A program made the translations under genes and the position numbers. Shown here piece after piece: positions 17,362 through 26,169 of a stretch of DNA of 64,000 bases. This DNA is from Myxococcales bacterium (GTDB taxonomy: Bacteria > Myxococcota_A > Polyangia > Nannocystales > Nannocystaceae). The notes beneath the pieces are model-generated. The model made no database searches. It was given only the letters and a program-made list of their open reading frames with translations, and had not been told where the DNA came from. How positions within the stretch are numbered: the first letter of the stretch is position 1; each line of letters begins with the position of its first letter. The stretch is taken from NCBI GenBank assembly GCA_020633335.1, contig JACKDU010000010.1, positions 186,001-250,000 of the forward strand, in the 5' to 3' direction.

Positions 17362-18222
17362 GTGACGGGGCACGCCGAGCTTGCGATCTCCCGGGGGCCG
17401 GGCTTCGTCCTCCAGCGCGCCCGCGCGGCCCCCTCGGCGGCGCCGCTCTGCCCGCACTTCCACCTCGAGTACCTGATCTGCGCCCAGCTCCGCGGCCGTG
17501 AGGCCTGCGCGGTCGACGGCCGCCTCCACCACCTCAAGGCCGGCGATCTCGTGCTGATCAACCCGGAGCAGGTCCACACCGGCCACGCCGGGGCGGGCGA
17601 GACGATCGAGTACCTGAGCCTCTACGGCGAGCCCGGGTGGATCGCCGGGATCGCCGCGGGCCTCGCCAGCGCCGGCGGCCGGCGCCGGCGCGCGACCGAG
17701 TTCCTCGAGGTCCGGGTGAGCGCCGCCCCGCTGGTCGACGGGCTCCAGCGCCTCTGGACGGCGAGCGGCGGGCGAGGCGATCCCGCGGCCGCGCTCGCGC
17801 TCGAGGAGGGCGCGACCCTCCTGGTCACCCGCGCCCTCCGCGACTTCGCCGACCTCGGCGGGGGCCGCCGCCGGAGCGCCCGACGCCCGCCGCCGCGGCG
17901 GATCCGGCGGGTCGTCGATCACCTCCACCAGCGGGAGGCGGCGACCGATCTCGACGCCCTCGCGGCCGTCGCGGGCCTCTCCAAGTTCCACTTCATCCGC
18001 CACTTCGCCGCCGAGATCGGGATGACGCCGGCGGCCTACCTCCGCACCCTGCGGATCAGCGAGGCCGCCCGCGAGCTCCGGCGGGGCGCGTCGATCGAGG
18101 CCGCGGCCGCGGGCGCCGGCTTCACCAACATGACCAGCTTCGGCCGCGCCTTCCGGTCGATCGTCGGGACCACGCCGCGCCGCTACGCCCGCGACGCCGG
18201 CGGCGGCCCGCGCCTGGGCTGA
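17362..18222 (+). CDS. AraC-family transcriptional regulator with cupin sensor
   Basis: The 286-residue protein has an N-terminal cupin ligand-binding fold (CPHFHLEYLI, then HHLKAGDLVLINPEQVH). The C-terminal double helix-turn-helix covers about 190-280 (GLSKFHFIRHFAAEIGMTPA and FTNMTSFGRAFRSIVGTTPR). It is transcribed divergently from the aminotransferase/C45 operon across a 109-bp gap and is the obvious candidate to control it. The inducer is unknown. The start is a GTG. Confidence 0.9.
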   Translation: MTGHAELAISRGPGFVLQRARAAPSAAPLCPHFHLEYLICAQLRGREACAVDGRLHHLKAGDLVLINPEQVHTGHAGAGETIEYLSLYGEPGWIAGIAAGLASAGGRRRRATEFLEVRVSAAPLVDGLQRLWTASGGRGDPAAALALEEGATLLVTRALRDFADLGGGRRRSARRPPPRRIRRVVDHLHQREAATDLDALAAVAGLSKFHFIRHFAAEIGMTPAAYLRTLRISEAARELRRGASIEAAAAGAGFTNMTSFGRAFRSIVGTTPRRYARDAGGGPRLG

Positions 18223-18251
18223 TCCGCGGCGCCCGCGCGGACTTCGAAAGG

Positions 18252-18270
18252 GCGAGGGCCGCCCCCTCGC
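18252..18270. terminator. Hairpin between convergent araC and vWA genes
   Basis: Perfect 7-bp arms GCGAGGG and CCCTCGC are separated by five bases. It lies between two convergent gene ends and has no T-run. Confidence 0.45.
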
Positions 18271-18305
18271 GGGGACAGCCCTCGTCGCTGCACCTGGCCC
18301 TTGGT

Positions 18306-19823
18306 TCAGCCCGGCTTGCAGTAGTACTCGACGTTGATCTCGCCGGTGTCCTTGAGCTGCTGGCACCACGAGCCGCAGAGCTCGATCGCCTCGGGCGGCA
18401 TGTTCATGTCGTCCATCGGGTACACGTAGACCCAGCCGTCCTCGTTCATGCAGTCCATCACCGGCGGCACCAGGTCGACGCCGACCTTGACCTTGGTGTT
18501 CTGCGGGAAGACCGGCGGCTCGTCGAGGGAGACCACGCAGGAGAGCGCGTCAGCGGCGATCTTCTCGAGGGCCGCCTGGAGCTCGATCTGGTTCTTGGTC
18601 GCGTAGAACTTGTCGACCCCGGCCTGCGGCTTGCCGCCGTCGACCGCGAGCTCGTTGAGCTTGTCGTAGGGGACGATGTTGTCCGGGTTGCCGTCCTGGG
18701 CGTTGCCGGTGTTCGCCTTCGAGATGTCGATGCCGACGACGTAGGTCGGGATCGTGTCGTTGTTCCAGGCGTCCTTGACGACGGTGTGGAGCCCCTGGTC
18801 GTAGACCTCGAAGCGCGCCGTGTTGTTGGCGGCCATCGGGTTGCAGTTGGCGGCGCCGTCGGTGACCAGGAGGACCCCGCGCGGGTACTTCGGATCGAGC
18901 GACTTGAGGTGGTTGATCGCGGTGAGCATGCCCGACGAGGCCGGGGTGCCGCCGTAGATCTGGGTCGAGTTCGCCGCCGGGATCGCCGCGAGGATCGGGT
19001 TCTTGTTGTTCGGGGCGACCGCCACCTCGGGGTTCGCCTGGACCACGCAGGCCTGCTGCGTGTACGAGTTGGTCGCGGCCTTCGACGGGAAGAGGGTGAC
19101 GCCGAAGTTCAGCTTGTCCTGGAAGCCGGTGAGGATGTCGGAGACGACGCCGTAGAGGCTGTTCCAGCGGGTCACGTCCGGGGTGTTGGCGTCCTGATCG
19201 TGGTCCCACTTGTTGAGGACCATCGAGCCCGACTTGTCGAGGACCATCATGAAGTTCGGGGTCAGCGGCTCGAGGACCACCATGATCTCGGCGCACTTGT
19301 CGGCGCCGCAGGCGTTCGAGCAGGCGTCGTTGTCGATGTCGTTGCCGTCATCGCAGAGCTCGGCGCCCTCGTAGAGCATGCCGTCGCCGCAGTGGGGGCC
19401 GAGGGCCTGGCAGTCGGCGGAGCAGCCGTCGTAGCTGTTGTCGTTGACGCCGTCGTCGCAGACCTCGCCGGGCTCGACGATGCCGTTGCCGCAGGCCGGG
19501 CCGCCGCTGTCGGTCTCCATCACCGCGGTGGTCGCCGAGTCCGACGACGCGGTGGTCGAGTCGGTCGCCGTGTCGCTCACCGACGAGCCCGTCGTCGCGG
19601 TCGAGTCGGTGCCGCTTTGGGAGTCGCTCATCCCGCTGCCGGCGCTCGTGCTCGAGTCGGTCGCGCTCGCCGAGCCGCTGTTGGTCGCCGTCACGGTCCC
19701 CGCGGTCGTCGACGCGGTGACCGTCACCGAGGTCGCCATGGTGTCGGACGAGGAAGAGGAGTCGTCGCTGCTGCAGGCGACGGCCAAAGAAAGGGCGGTC
19801 AAGGGAATCAGGCGGCGGTACAT
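18306..19823 (-). CDS. von Willebrand A-domain lipoprotein with Cys-rich DUF4215-type repeats
   Basis: The 505-residue product starts at ATG 19821-19823 with a good lipobox (SLAVACSS) and a long Ser/Thr/Ala/Asp linker to about residue 110. Two DUF4215/myxobacterial disulphide repeats follow (CGNGIVEPGEVCDDG and CGDGMLYEGAELCDDG). A vWA domain with a MIDAS motif (DKSGSM) and a later TDGAAN loop occupies most of the remainder. Such proteins sit on the outside of the cell and probably bind metal-dependent ligands. A -10-like TAAGAT lies upstream on the minus strand around 19857. The ligand is unknown. Confidence 0.87.
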   Translation of the reverse strand: MYRRLIPLTALSLAVACSSDDSSSSSDTMATSVTVTASTTAGTVTATNSGSASATDSSTSAGSGMSDSQSGTDSTATTGSSVSDTATDSTTASSDSATTAVMETDSGGPACGNGIVEPGEVCDDGVNDNSYDGCSADCQALGPHCGDGMLYEGAELCDDGNDIDNDACSNACGADKCAEIMVVLEPLTPNFMMVLDKSGSMVLNKWDHDQDANTPDVTRWNSLYGVVSDILTGFQDKLNFGVTLFPSKAATNSYTQQACVVQANPEVAVAPNNKNPILAAIPAANSTQIYGGTPASSGMLTAINHLKSLDPKYPRGVLLVTDGAANCNPMAANNTARFEVYDQGLHTVVKDAWNNDTIPTYVVGIDISKANTGNAQDGNPDNIVPYDKLNELAVDGGKPQAGVDKFYATKNQIELQAALEKIAADALSCVVSLDEPPVFPQNTKVKVGVDLVPPVMDCMNEDGWVYVYPMDDMNMPPEAIELCGSWCQQLKDTGEINVEYYCKPG

Positions 19824-19938
19824 CGTCTCTGTCACTCCTAAGGTCGTCCGGTATCTTATCTGAATCGTCTGGGGGTTGTGAGCCCCCTTTTCGAGTCCAG
19901 CAAACGCCGACGCCATCCCTGCGCTCGCTTGGAAGCGC

Positions 19939-21540
19939 TCATCGCCGTCGGAGGCGGCCGACGATCCGTCGCGGGAGCGTGACCAGGAGGTCGGCGCCCG
20001 GGTAGGCGAAGCGCCGGAGGATCACCGCATAGACCGCGAAGGCCGCGCCGATCACGAGCGCGAGCGCGACGGCCCGGAGGCCGCCTGCGAGCGCCGGCGC
20101 GGCCTCCTGGACAAAGGCGATCCCACGCTCCGAGAGCGCCCAGAGGAGCGCGATCACGGCCGCCATCACGCCGTTGGCGACCAGCAGCGCGAGCCCCTCG
20201 CGGCCGCGCCCGCCGCTCGCCCGCGGGCCGACCAGGCGGCGGAAGGCGACGCGCAAGATCGTCAAGTTGACGATCGCCGCGAGCGAGGTGCCGAGCGCCA
20301 GCCCCGGCGCGCCGAGGGTCCGGTAGGTGAGCGCGTTGAAGGTCAGGTTGACGGCGACCGCGGAGACCGAGGCGATGAGCGGGATCCTCGGCTGGTCGAG
20401 CGAGTAGAAGGTGGGCGCGACCACCTTGACCATGCTGTAGGGGACCAATCCGACCATGTACGCCTGGAGGATCATCGCCACCGCCGCGGTGTCACTGGCG
20501 CTGAAGCGGCCGCCCTCATAGAGGAGGCTGATCACCGGCTCGGCGAGGAGGACGAGGCCGACCGCGCTCGCCGAGCTCAGGAGCCAGACCGCGCTCAGCC
20601 CCTCGGCCGCCCGCGCGGCGAGGCCCGCGAGATCGCCGCGGGCGGCGTCCTCGGAGACCCGGGTCGCGGTCACCGTCGCCAGCGCGACCCCGAAGATCCC
20701 GATCGGCAGGAAGAAGACGCGGAAGGCGTACTCGATCTGGGCGACCGGCCCGTCGCCGAGGCTCGCGGCGAAGCGCGTGTTGATGAAGACGTTGAGCTGG
20801 ACCGCGGCGACCCCGACCAGGGCCGGGAGCATGAGGCGGACGATCCGGCGGACCCCGGGGTGCGCACGGAGCCCGCGGAGGCGGAGCTGCGGGCGGTAGC
20901 CGAGGCGCCAGAGGACCGGGAGCTGGACGAAGGTCTGGGCGATCCCGGCCGCCAGGGTCCCCAGGCTCCAGACGAGGACCGCGTCGCCGCCGCTCGCTCC
21001 GGCCAGCCAGATCCCGAGGCCGGCGACGATGCTGACGACGTTGAAGACCGCCGGCGCGAGGGCGGGCTCGCGGTAGCGCTTCTGGGCGTTGAGCATGCCC
21101 ATCCACACCGCGCCGAGGCTGACGAGGGCGAGGATCGGCATCATCACCCGGGTCAGGAGCGCGGTCTGGGCGACCTTCTCGGCGCTCCAGCCGTCGGTGA
21201 TCGCGAGCACGACCTCCTCGGCGAAGATGATCCCGAGCGCGGACAAGAGCCCGGTGATCACCAGGATTGCGGAGAAGATCAGGTTGCCGAGCTCGTAGGC
21301 GGCCCGGCGATCGTCCTGGACCAGGGCGGCCGTGAAGGTCGGGACGAAGGCGCTCGAGAGGGCGCCCTCCGCCAGGAGATCGCGGAGGAGGTTGGGGATC
21401 CGGAAGGCGACCGAGTAGGCGTCCGCGAGCGCGCCGGCGCCGAGGAGGCGCGAGAAGAGCGACATCCGCACGAGGCCGAGCACCCGCGAGATCGCCACCG
21501 CGACGCTGACAGAGCCGGAGGATCGCAGGGTCTCGGGCAC
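19939..21540 (-). CDS. murJ: Lipid II flippase MurJ
   Basis: The 533-residue protein is a polytopic membrane protein of the MviN/MurJ family, with about 13-14 hydrophobic segments. It has the characteristic opening SRVLGLVRMSLFSRLLG and AYSVAFRIPNLLRDLLAEGALSSAF, and later EYAFRVFFLPIGIFGVALA. MurJ flips lipid-linked peptidoglycan precursor across the inner membrane. The start is a GTG with an AAGG about 10 nt upstream. It stands alone, divergent from the UbiA-family gene. Confidence 0.93.
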   Translation of the reverse strand: MPETLRSSGSVSVAVAISRVLGLVRMSLFSRLLGAGALADAYSVAFRIPNLLRDLLAEGALSSAFVPTFTAALVQDDRRAAYELGNLIFSAILVITGLLSALGIIFAEEVVLAITDGWSAEKVAQTALLTRVMMPILALVSLGAVWMGMLNAQKRYREPALAPAVFNVVSIVAGLGIWLAGASGGDAVLVWSLGTLAAGIAQTFVQLPVLWRLGYRPQLRLRGLRAHPGVRRIVRLMLPALVGVAAVQLNVFINTRFAASLGDGPVAQIEYAFRVFFLPIGIFGVALATVTATRVSEDAARGDLAGLAARAAEGLSAVWLLSSASAVGLVLLAEPVISLLYEGGRFSASDTAAVAMILQAYMVGLVPYSMVKVVAPTFYSLDQPRIPLIASVSAVAVNLTFNALTYRTLGAPGLALGTSLAAIVNLTILRVAFRRLVGPRASGGRGREGLALLVANGVMAAVIALLWALSERGIAFVQEAAPALAGGLRAVALALVIGAAFAVYAVILRRFAYPGADLLVTLPRRIVGRLRRR

Positions 21541-21740
21541 GAGGGAGCCTTCCGCGGCGTGGACGCCCGGCGCGCGGCCTGAGCTTCCCCGGGGTCGCGG
21601 GATTATCCGCTCACCCGCGCCCCTGCGCCAGGAATCGGCGCCGACGCGCGGGCTCGGCCGCGGCCGGGCGGCGCCCGCGGCCGAGCCCAGCCCCGGCAGC
21701 CCCCCGCCCTCGCACGCGGGCGATCGCCCCGCGGATGCGG

Positions 21741-21746
21741 TAGTCT
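21741..21746 (+). promoter_or_regulatory. -10-like TAGTCT before the UbiA-family gene
   Basis: TAGTCT ends 9 nt before the GTG start at 21756, and no Shine-Dalgarno is visible. Confidence 0.45.
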
Positions 21747-21755
21747 CTGCCGCCC

Positions 21756-22631
21756 GTGATCCTCCCGCTCCTCCAGACCCTGCGACCGCGGCAGTGGCTC
21801 AAGAACATCTTCGTCGCGGTCCCGCTGGTCTTCGGCCAGAAGCTCACCGATCCGGTGAGCCTGCTGATCACCGCCGGCGCAGTCGCCCTCTTCTCGCTGG
21901 TCTCGGGCTGCGTCTACATCCTCAACGACCTCGTCGACGTCGAGAAGGACCGCGCCCACCCGCAGAAGCGCCACCGGCCGATCCCCTCCGGCCGCCTGCC
22001 GCCGGCGGTCGCCCGCGCCTTCGCGGTGGTCGCGGTGCCGGTCGCCCTCGGCCTCGGCTACTGGCTGGAGCCGGCCTACGCGCTGGTCCTCGGGGTCTAC
22101 TTCGCGCAGAACGTCGCCTACTCGTTCAAGCTCAAGAACGTCCCCTACCTCGACGTCGCGTCGATCGCCCTCGGCTTCATCCTCCGGGTGCTGGCCGGCG
22201 CCTACGCGCTCCAGCTCCCGCCGAGCCCCTGGCTCCTCGGCTGCACCGGCCTCCTCGCGCTCTTCCTCGGCTTCGGCAAGCGCACCCACGAGCTCGGGGC
22301 CGGCGGCGACGGGGCGACCAAGCAGCGGGCCTCGCTCGCCAAGTACAGCCCGCGGGTGCTGCGGGCGCTCCTCTACTCGGTCGCCGTGGCGACGATCGCC
22401 CTCTACGTCGCCTACACCCTCTCCGATCACGTCGTCGAGCTCTTCGGCACCCACCGCCTGGTCTACACCGCGATCTTCGCGGTGATCGGGATGCTCCGCT
22501 TCATCCAGATCACGACCACCCGGCACGACGCCGAGAGCCCGACCGAGGAGATGCTCCGCGACCCGCTCTTCATGCTCAACTTCGTGGTCGGCGTGGTCGT
22601 GTCGACGGCGATCCTCTACGGCTGGATCTGA
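21756..22631 (+). CDS. UbiA-family prenyltransferase, decaprenyl-phosphate phosphoribosyltransferase-like
   Basis: The 291-residue integral membrane protein has the UbiA aspartate-rich motif NDLVDVEKDRAHPQKRHRPI and about eight hydrophobic helices. Its opening LRPRQWLKNIFVAVPLVFG is typical of the branch that joins phosphoribosyl diphosphate to polyprenyl phosphate (Rv3806c type) rather than of quinone synthesis. The product would be 5-phosphoribosyl-phosphopolyprenol, the substrate (after dephosphorylation) of DprE1/DprE2. Homologues of both are encoded about 7 kb away. The subfamily assignment is by eye. Confidence 0.85.
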   Translation: MILPLLQTLRPRQWLKNIFVAVPLVFGQKLTDPVSLLITAGAVALFSLVSGCVYILNDLVDVEKDRAHPQKRHRPIPSGRLPPAVARAFAVVAVPVALGLGYWLEPAYALVLGVYFAQNVAYSFKLKNVPYLDVASIALGFILRVLAGAYALQLPPSPWLLGCTGLLALFLGFGKRTHELGAGGDGATKQRASLAKYSPRVLRALLYSVAVATIALYVAYTLSDHVVELFGTHRLVYTAIFAVIGMLRFIQITTTRHDAESPTEEMLRDPLFMLNFVVGVVVSTAILYGWI

Positions 22632-22645
22632 GGCCCTGGGCGCGC

Positions 22646-23977
22646 GTGCGGTCCCCGCGGACGATCATCGTCAGCCACGAGACCGCCGACTTCGACGGCT
22701 TCGCGGCCGCGGTCGCCGCCCAGCTCCTCGAGCCCGAGGCCGTGATCGTCCTCCCGCGATCGCTCGGCGGCGACCTCCGCGACTTCCTCGCGCTCCACAA
22801 GGATCGCTTCCCCACCGTCGCCGCGGGTGAGCTCGACCTCGCGGCGATCGACCGGGTGGTGATCGTCGACGTCCGGCGGGCGAGCCGGATCGCCGGCCTC
22901 GATCCCCTCCTCGCGCGGATCTGCGCCCGCGACCCCGGCCTCGAGGTCGTGATCTGGGATCACCACGCGGCCGCCGACGACGACCTGCCGGCGACCGAGC
23001 TCCACGTCGACGCGGTCGGCTCGGTGACCACCCTCCTGGTCGAGGCGATCCGCGCCCGCGGGCTGGCGATCGATCCGGTGCACGCGACGCTGATGGCGAT
23101 CGGCGTCCACGCCGACACCGGCTCGCTCACCTACGCCGGGACCACCGCCCGCGACGCCCGCGCGCTCGCCTGTCTCTTGGGACAGGGAGCCCGCCTGGCG
23201 GTGGTCTCCCGCTACCTCCGCCCGCCCTTCACCGACGCCCAGCGGGCGGCGCTGGTCGCCCTCCTCGGCGGCCTCGAGATCGAGCGGATCGGCGGCCTCG
23301 AGATCGGCCTCGCGGGGATCGAGCTCGAGGAGGGGACGCCGGGCCTCGACGTCGTCACCTCGGAGGCCCTGGCGCTGGGGCGCTGCGCGGCGATCTTCGC
23401 GGCCTTCGGGATCCGCGGGCGGAAGTCGCTGGTGGTCGCCCGCGCCCGCCCCGGGACCCTCGACGTCCGCCCTCCCCTCGCCGGGCTCGGCGGCGGGGGC
23501 CACTCGGGGGCCGCGAGCGCGGCGATCGGCGGCGAGGCGCCGGCCTCGGTGATCGCGGCGATCCGGGCGGCCCTCCACCGGAGCCCGCCGGCGCCGCCGC
23601 AGGTCGCGGCGATCATGCGCTCGCCCGCGCTCGCGCTCGATCACCGGATGAGCCTGCGGAGCGCCGACGAGCGCCTCGCGACGGCGGGCCTCCGGGGCGC
23701 CGCGGTCCTCCGCGAGGGGGCGCTGCGGGGGATGATCACCCGCCATGATCTCGATCGCGCGGCCCGCGACGATCGCCTCGACCTGCCGATCGCCTCGTGC
23801 ATGAGCCACCACGTCGAGAGCGTCGCGCCCGAGGCCTCGCTCGAGGAGGCCCTCGAACGGATGACCGCCCGCGACATCGGCCACCTGCCGGTGCTCCGCG
23901 GCGATCGCCTGATCGGGATGGTGACCCGCGATCAGCTCCTCGCGGCGCTCTACGGCGATCGCCGCGAGGGCAGCTAG
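22646..23977 (+). CDS. DHH phosphoesterase with two CBS domains (CCA-fusion N-half without nucleotidyltransferase)
   Basis: The GTG at 22646 gives 443 residues. The DHH phosphoesterase part opens with SHETADFDGFAAA and carries the DHH signature in VIWDHHAA. A DHHA1-type region ends near LGGGGHSGAAS. Two CBS domains (about 315-435) close the protein (MRSPALAL, then VLRGDRLIGMVTRDQLL). The order matches the N-terminal half of bacterial CCA tRNA-nucleotidyltransferase fusions, but the polymerase head is absent and the next gene is convergent. It may act on small nucleotides or RNA ends under adenylate control. It starts 14 nt after the UbiA gene. Confidence 0.88.
   Translation: MRSPRTIIVSHETADFDGFAAAVAAQLLEPEAVIVLPRSLGGDLRDFLALHKDRFPTVAAGELDLAAIDRVVIVDVRRASRIAGLDPLLARICARDPGLEVVIWDHHAAADDDLPATELHVDAVGSVTTLLVEAIRARGLAIDPVHATLMAIGVHADTGSLTYAGTTARDARALACLLGQGARLAVVSRYLRPPFTDAQRAALVALLGGLEIERIGGLEIGLAGIELEEGTPGLDVVTSEALALGRCAAIFAAFGIRGRKSLVVARARPGTLDVRPPLAGLGGGGHSGAASAAIGGEAPASVIAAIRAALHRSPPAPPQVAAIMRSPALALDHRMSLRSADERLATAGLRGAAVLREGALRGMITRHDLDRAARDDRLDLPIASCMSHHVESVAPEASLEEALERMTARDIGHLPVLRGDRLIGMVTRDQLLAALYGDRREGS
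23170..23185. repeat. Dispersed 16-bp palindrome, copy 3
   Basis: CTGTCTCTTGGGACAG lies within the DHH gene and is read as tgt ctc ttg gga cag gga. The tgt, ttg and gga codons are rare in this gene. Confidence 0.5.
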
Positions 23978-26043
23978 CAGGGGCCGGCGGCGAGCATCAG
24001 CGCCCCGCCGCCGCCGACCAGCGCCGCCCGCTCGAGGGGCGGCGAGCAGCCGATCTCGCGGCCGGCGAAGCTCACGCGGATCCGCGCCTTCGCGCCGGTC
24101 GGGAGCGCCTTGGGGTCGATCCAGCGGGTCCGCCAGCGCCAGCGCTCGCCCTCGTCGCCGACGACCGCGGTGACGAAGCGGTGGAGGTCATCCCGCTCGG
24201 CGCCCGCCGGGCCGCTCCAGGGGAGCCAGCCGCCCTCGGCCGCGACCTCGACCGCGACCCGCGGCCAGGCGGCGTCGCCGAGCGCCGCGGCCTCGGGCAC
24301 AGGTGTCTCAAAGTACAGGTAGATCGGGGCGACCCCGCTGACCCGGAAGAGGCGATCGATCGCCTCGCTCCCGCGGGTGAACCAGCGGGCGGAGCGGGGC
24401 GCGTCGGGGAGCGCGAGGCGGCGCTCAGGCCCCGGCCGGTAGCGGACGCGCTCGGGGGCCGCCCTCCCCTCGCAGCGGCCGACGGGGGCCGCGAGGCAGG
24501 CGAGATCTGCGGCCAGGAGCGTCCCGGAGTCGCGGCCGTAGATCGTGCTCGCGCCCTCGTAGTGCTGGGCCTCGTACTCCTCCGGGGTCGTGAAGTACGA
24601 GCGGTAGGTCTGGGCGAGGCCGAGGAGGTGGACGCGATCGGCGTCGACGTCCGCGGCGGCGGCGATCCCCGCGCGGATCCGCGCCCCCATCACCGTCGTC
24701 ACCTCACCGGGGAGGGTCGCAAGGACATGTCCTCCGAGCCTGACGACCGAGAGCGGCACCTCCGGCGGCAAGAAGGCGTCTGCGATCGGCAGGAGCTTGA
24801 GCTTGCGGCCGTGGCCGTCGCGGTGGGGGCGGCGGCGGGCGGTCCCCTCGGGGGGCACCCGCGCCTCGGTCGGCCCGTCCTCGGCGCCGCCGAGCGCGAC
24901 CTTGCCGAGGTTCGCCCCGCGGGCCGTCCGCCGGCGCTCGCCCCCTGCCCCCTCGAGCTCGCGGCCGGCGAGCTCGAAGATCCCGTGGCGCTCGCGGATC
25001 GACGGGATCTCGATCGTCGTCGCCGGCGCGCCCAGGAGGTAGCGGACGCCGCCGCCCAGGACCTCGGCGACCCGCATCGTCTCGATCATCCCCTGCGCTC
25101 GCCAGGCCGGCGAGACGTCGCCCTCGGGTCCGTTGAAGAGGGCGATCACCGGCCCCTCGTCGCCGCCCGCGAGCTCGTCCTCGAGGCGGGCGGCCGCGAT
25201 CCCGAAGACGTCGCCGTGGTAGACCGGGGTCCGGTTGAGCATCGCCGTCGGGTGGGCGGCGACGAAGACGGCCGCGCCGAGGAGCCGGCGATCGGCGCGG
25301 GCGTGGAGGCGGAGCGCGAAGACCCGGGGCTCGACCGCCCGGCAGGCGTCGGCCTCGACCCCCGCGGGGCCGACGCAGACCCCCGGCCCCGGCGTCTCGG
25401 CGATCCAGCCGGCGGCCTCGGGATCGGCGCGGAAGGCCGCGAGCGAGCGGTTGCGCGAGTAGCCGGGGAGCGCCGCCGTGATCCCGCCGACGCTGGCGGG
25501 CTCGCGGCGGGCGTAGGCCTCGGCGATCGCCCCCGCGATCGCCCCCGCGACCGCGTCGAAGAGGCGACGATCGAAGGCCGGCTTCACCCCGGCGGCGAAG
25601 TTGTGGGCGATGTTGTCGGCGATCGCCGCGGGGCTGTGGTGGGTGTGGGTCGCCGCCAGGATCACCGAGCCGCGATCGAAGTTGGCGAGGCCGTGCTCGT
25701 GCTGGAGGCGATCGACGACCGCGTCGGTGAGGCCGGCCGACACCCCCCAGAGGTCGCCGATGACCAGCGCCAGCGGCTGCCCGCGGGGATCCTCGATCAC
25801 CAGCGCGCGGGCGTAGAGGCGGCCCCAGGCGCCGCGGCTCTCGGCCCCGCCGATCGCGTGGCCGCCCATCGGCACACCCGGCGGCGGGGTGATATCGACC
25901 CGGGCGGCCCCCGCCAGGAGCTCGCCCGGCGCCCGCCGGGCCACCGGCGGATCGGCCTCGACGTCGATCCGGGGGCAGCCGAGGGCCAGCGCGGCCCCGA
26001 GGGCCAGCGCGGCCCCTCGCCGAGCGCCGCCGCCGATCGTCAC
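23974..26043 (-). CDS. Neutral/alkaline ceramidase-like lipoprotein
   Basis: The start is probably the GTG at 26041-26043 (689 residues), because a -10-like TAGGTT ends 7 nt upstream. A TTG at 26052 is the alternative. The N-terminus is a lipoprotein-like signal ending LALGC. The body matches the neutral ceramidase N-terminal domain: GAARVDITPPPGVPMGGH, VIGDLWGVSAG, and the zinc-site region ATHTHHSPA. FNGPEGDVSPAW and an Ig-like C-terminal domain follow. Family members cleave the amide of ceramides outside the cell. The stop codon shares the CTAG at 23974-23977 with the stop of the convergent DHH gene. Confidence 0.85.
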   Translation of the reverse strand: MTIGGGARRGAALALGAALALGCPRIDVEADPPVARRAPGELLAGAARVDITPPPGVPMGGHAIGGAESRGAWGRLYARALVIEDPRGQPLALVIGDLWGVSAGLTDAVVDRLQHEHGLANFDRGSVILAATHTHHSPAAIADNIAHNFAAGVKPAFDRRLFDAVAGAIAGAIAEAYARREPASVGGITAALPGYSRNRSLAAFRADPEAAGWIAETPGPGVCVGPAGVEADACRAVEPRVFALRLHARADRRLLGAAVFVAAHPTAMLNRTPVYHGDVFGIAAARLEDELAGGDEGPVIALFNGPEGDVSPAWRAQGMIETMRVAEVLGGGVRYLLGAPATTIEIPSIRERHGIFELAGRELEGAGGERRRTARGANLGKVALGGAEDGPTEARVPPEGTARRRPHRDGHGRKLKLLPIADAFLPPEVPLSVVRLGGHVLATLPGEVTTVMGARIRAGIAAAADVDADRVHLLGLAQTYRSYFTTPEEYEAQHYEGASTIYGRDSGTLLAADLACLAAPVGRCEGRAAPERVRYRPGPERRLALPDAPRSARWFTRGSEAIDRLFRVSGVAPIYLYFETPVPEAAALGDAAWPRVAVEVAAEGGWLPWSGPAGAERDDLHRFVTAVVGDEGERWRWRTRWIDPKALPTGAKARIRVSFAGREIGCSPPLERAALVGGGGALMLAAGPC
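24722..24733. repeat. 12-bp perfect palindrome AGGACATGTCCT
   Basis: It lies inside the ceramidase-like gene, where it produces rare gga, cat and ctt codons. It resembles the arms of the dispersed 16-bp palindrome but lacks its TTGGG centre. Confidence 0.4.
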
Positions 26044-26050
26044 GGGCCGC

Positions 26051-26056
26051 AACCTA
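26051..26056 (-). promoter_or_regulatory. -10-like TAGGTT before the ceramidase-like gene
   Basis: Minus-strand TAGGTT ends 7 nt before the GTG at 26043. It supports that GTG over the upstream TTG, which would overlap the box. Confidence 0.45.
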
Positions 26057-26156
26057 ACACGGCACGCGGCGGCCTGGGCCCCCTGCGACGATCGCGGTCA
26101 CCGGCGCGACGAGGGGCCTCCAGGGCGCGCGTACGCGGGCGCCGGCGACCCGGTGA

Positions 26157-26162
26157 TACGCT
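26157..26162 (+). promoter_or_regulatory. -10-like TACGCT before the class V aminotransferase
   Basis: TACGCT ends 7 nt before the ATG at 26170, and no ribosome site is visible. It is a likely leaderless start. Confidence 0.5.
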
Positions 26163-26169
26163 CTCGGCC

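Noticed and set aside
23797..26169. N-terminal extension of the class V aminotransferase frame
   Set aside because: It runs antisense to the ceramidase-like gene and lacks motifs; the ATG at 26170 begins the real protein.
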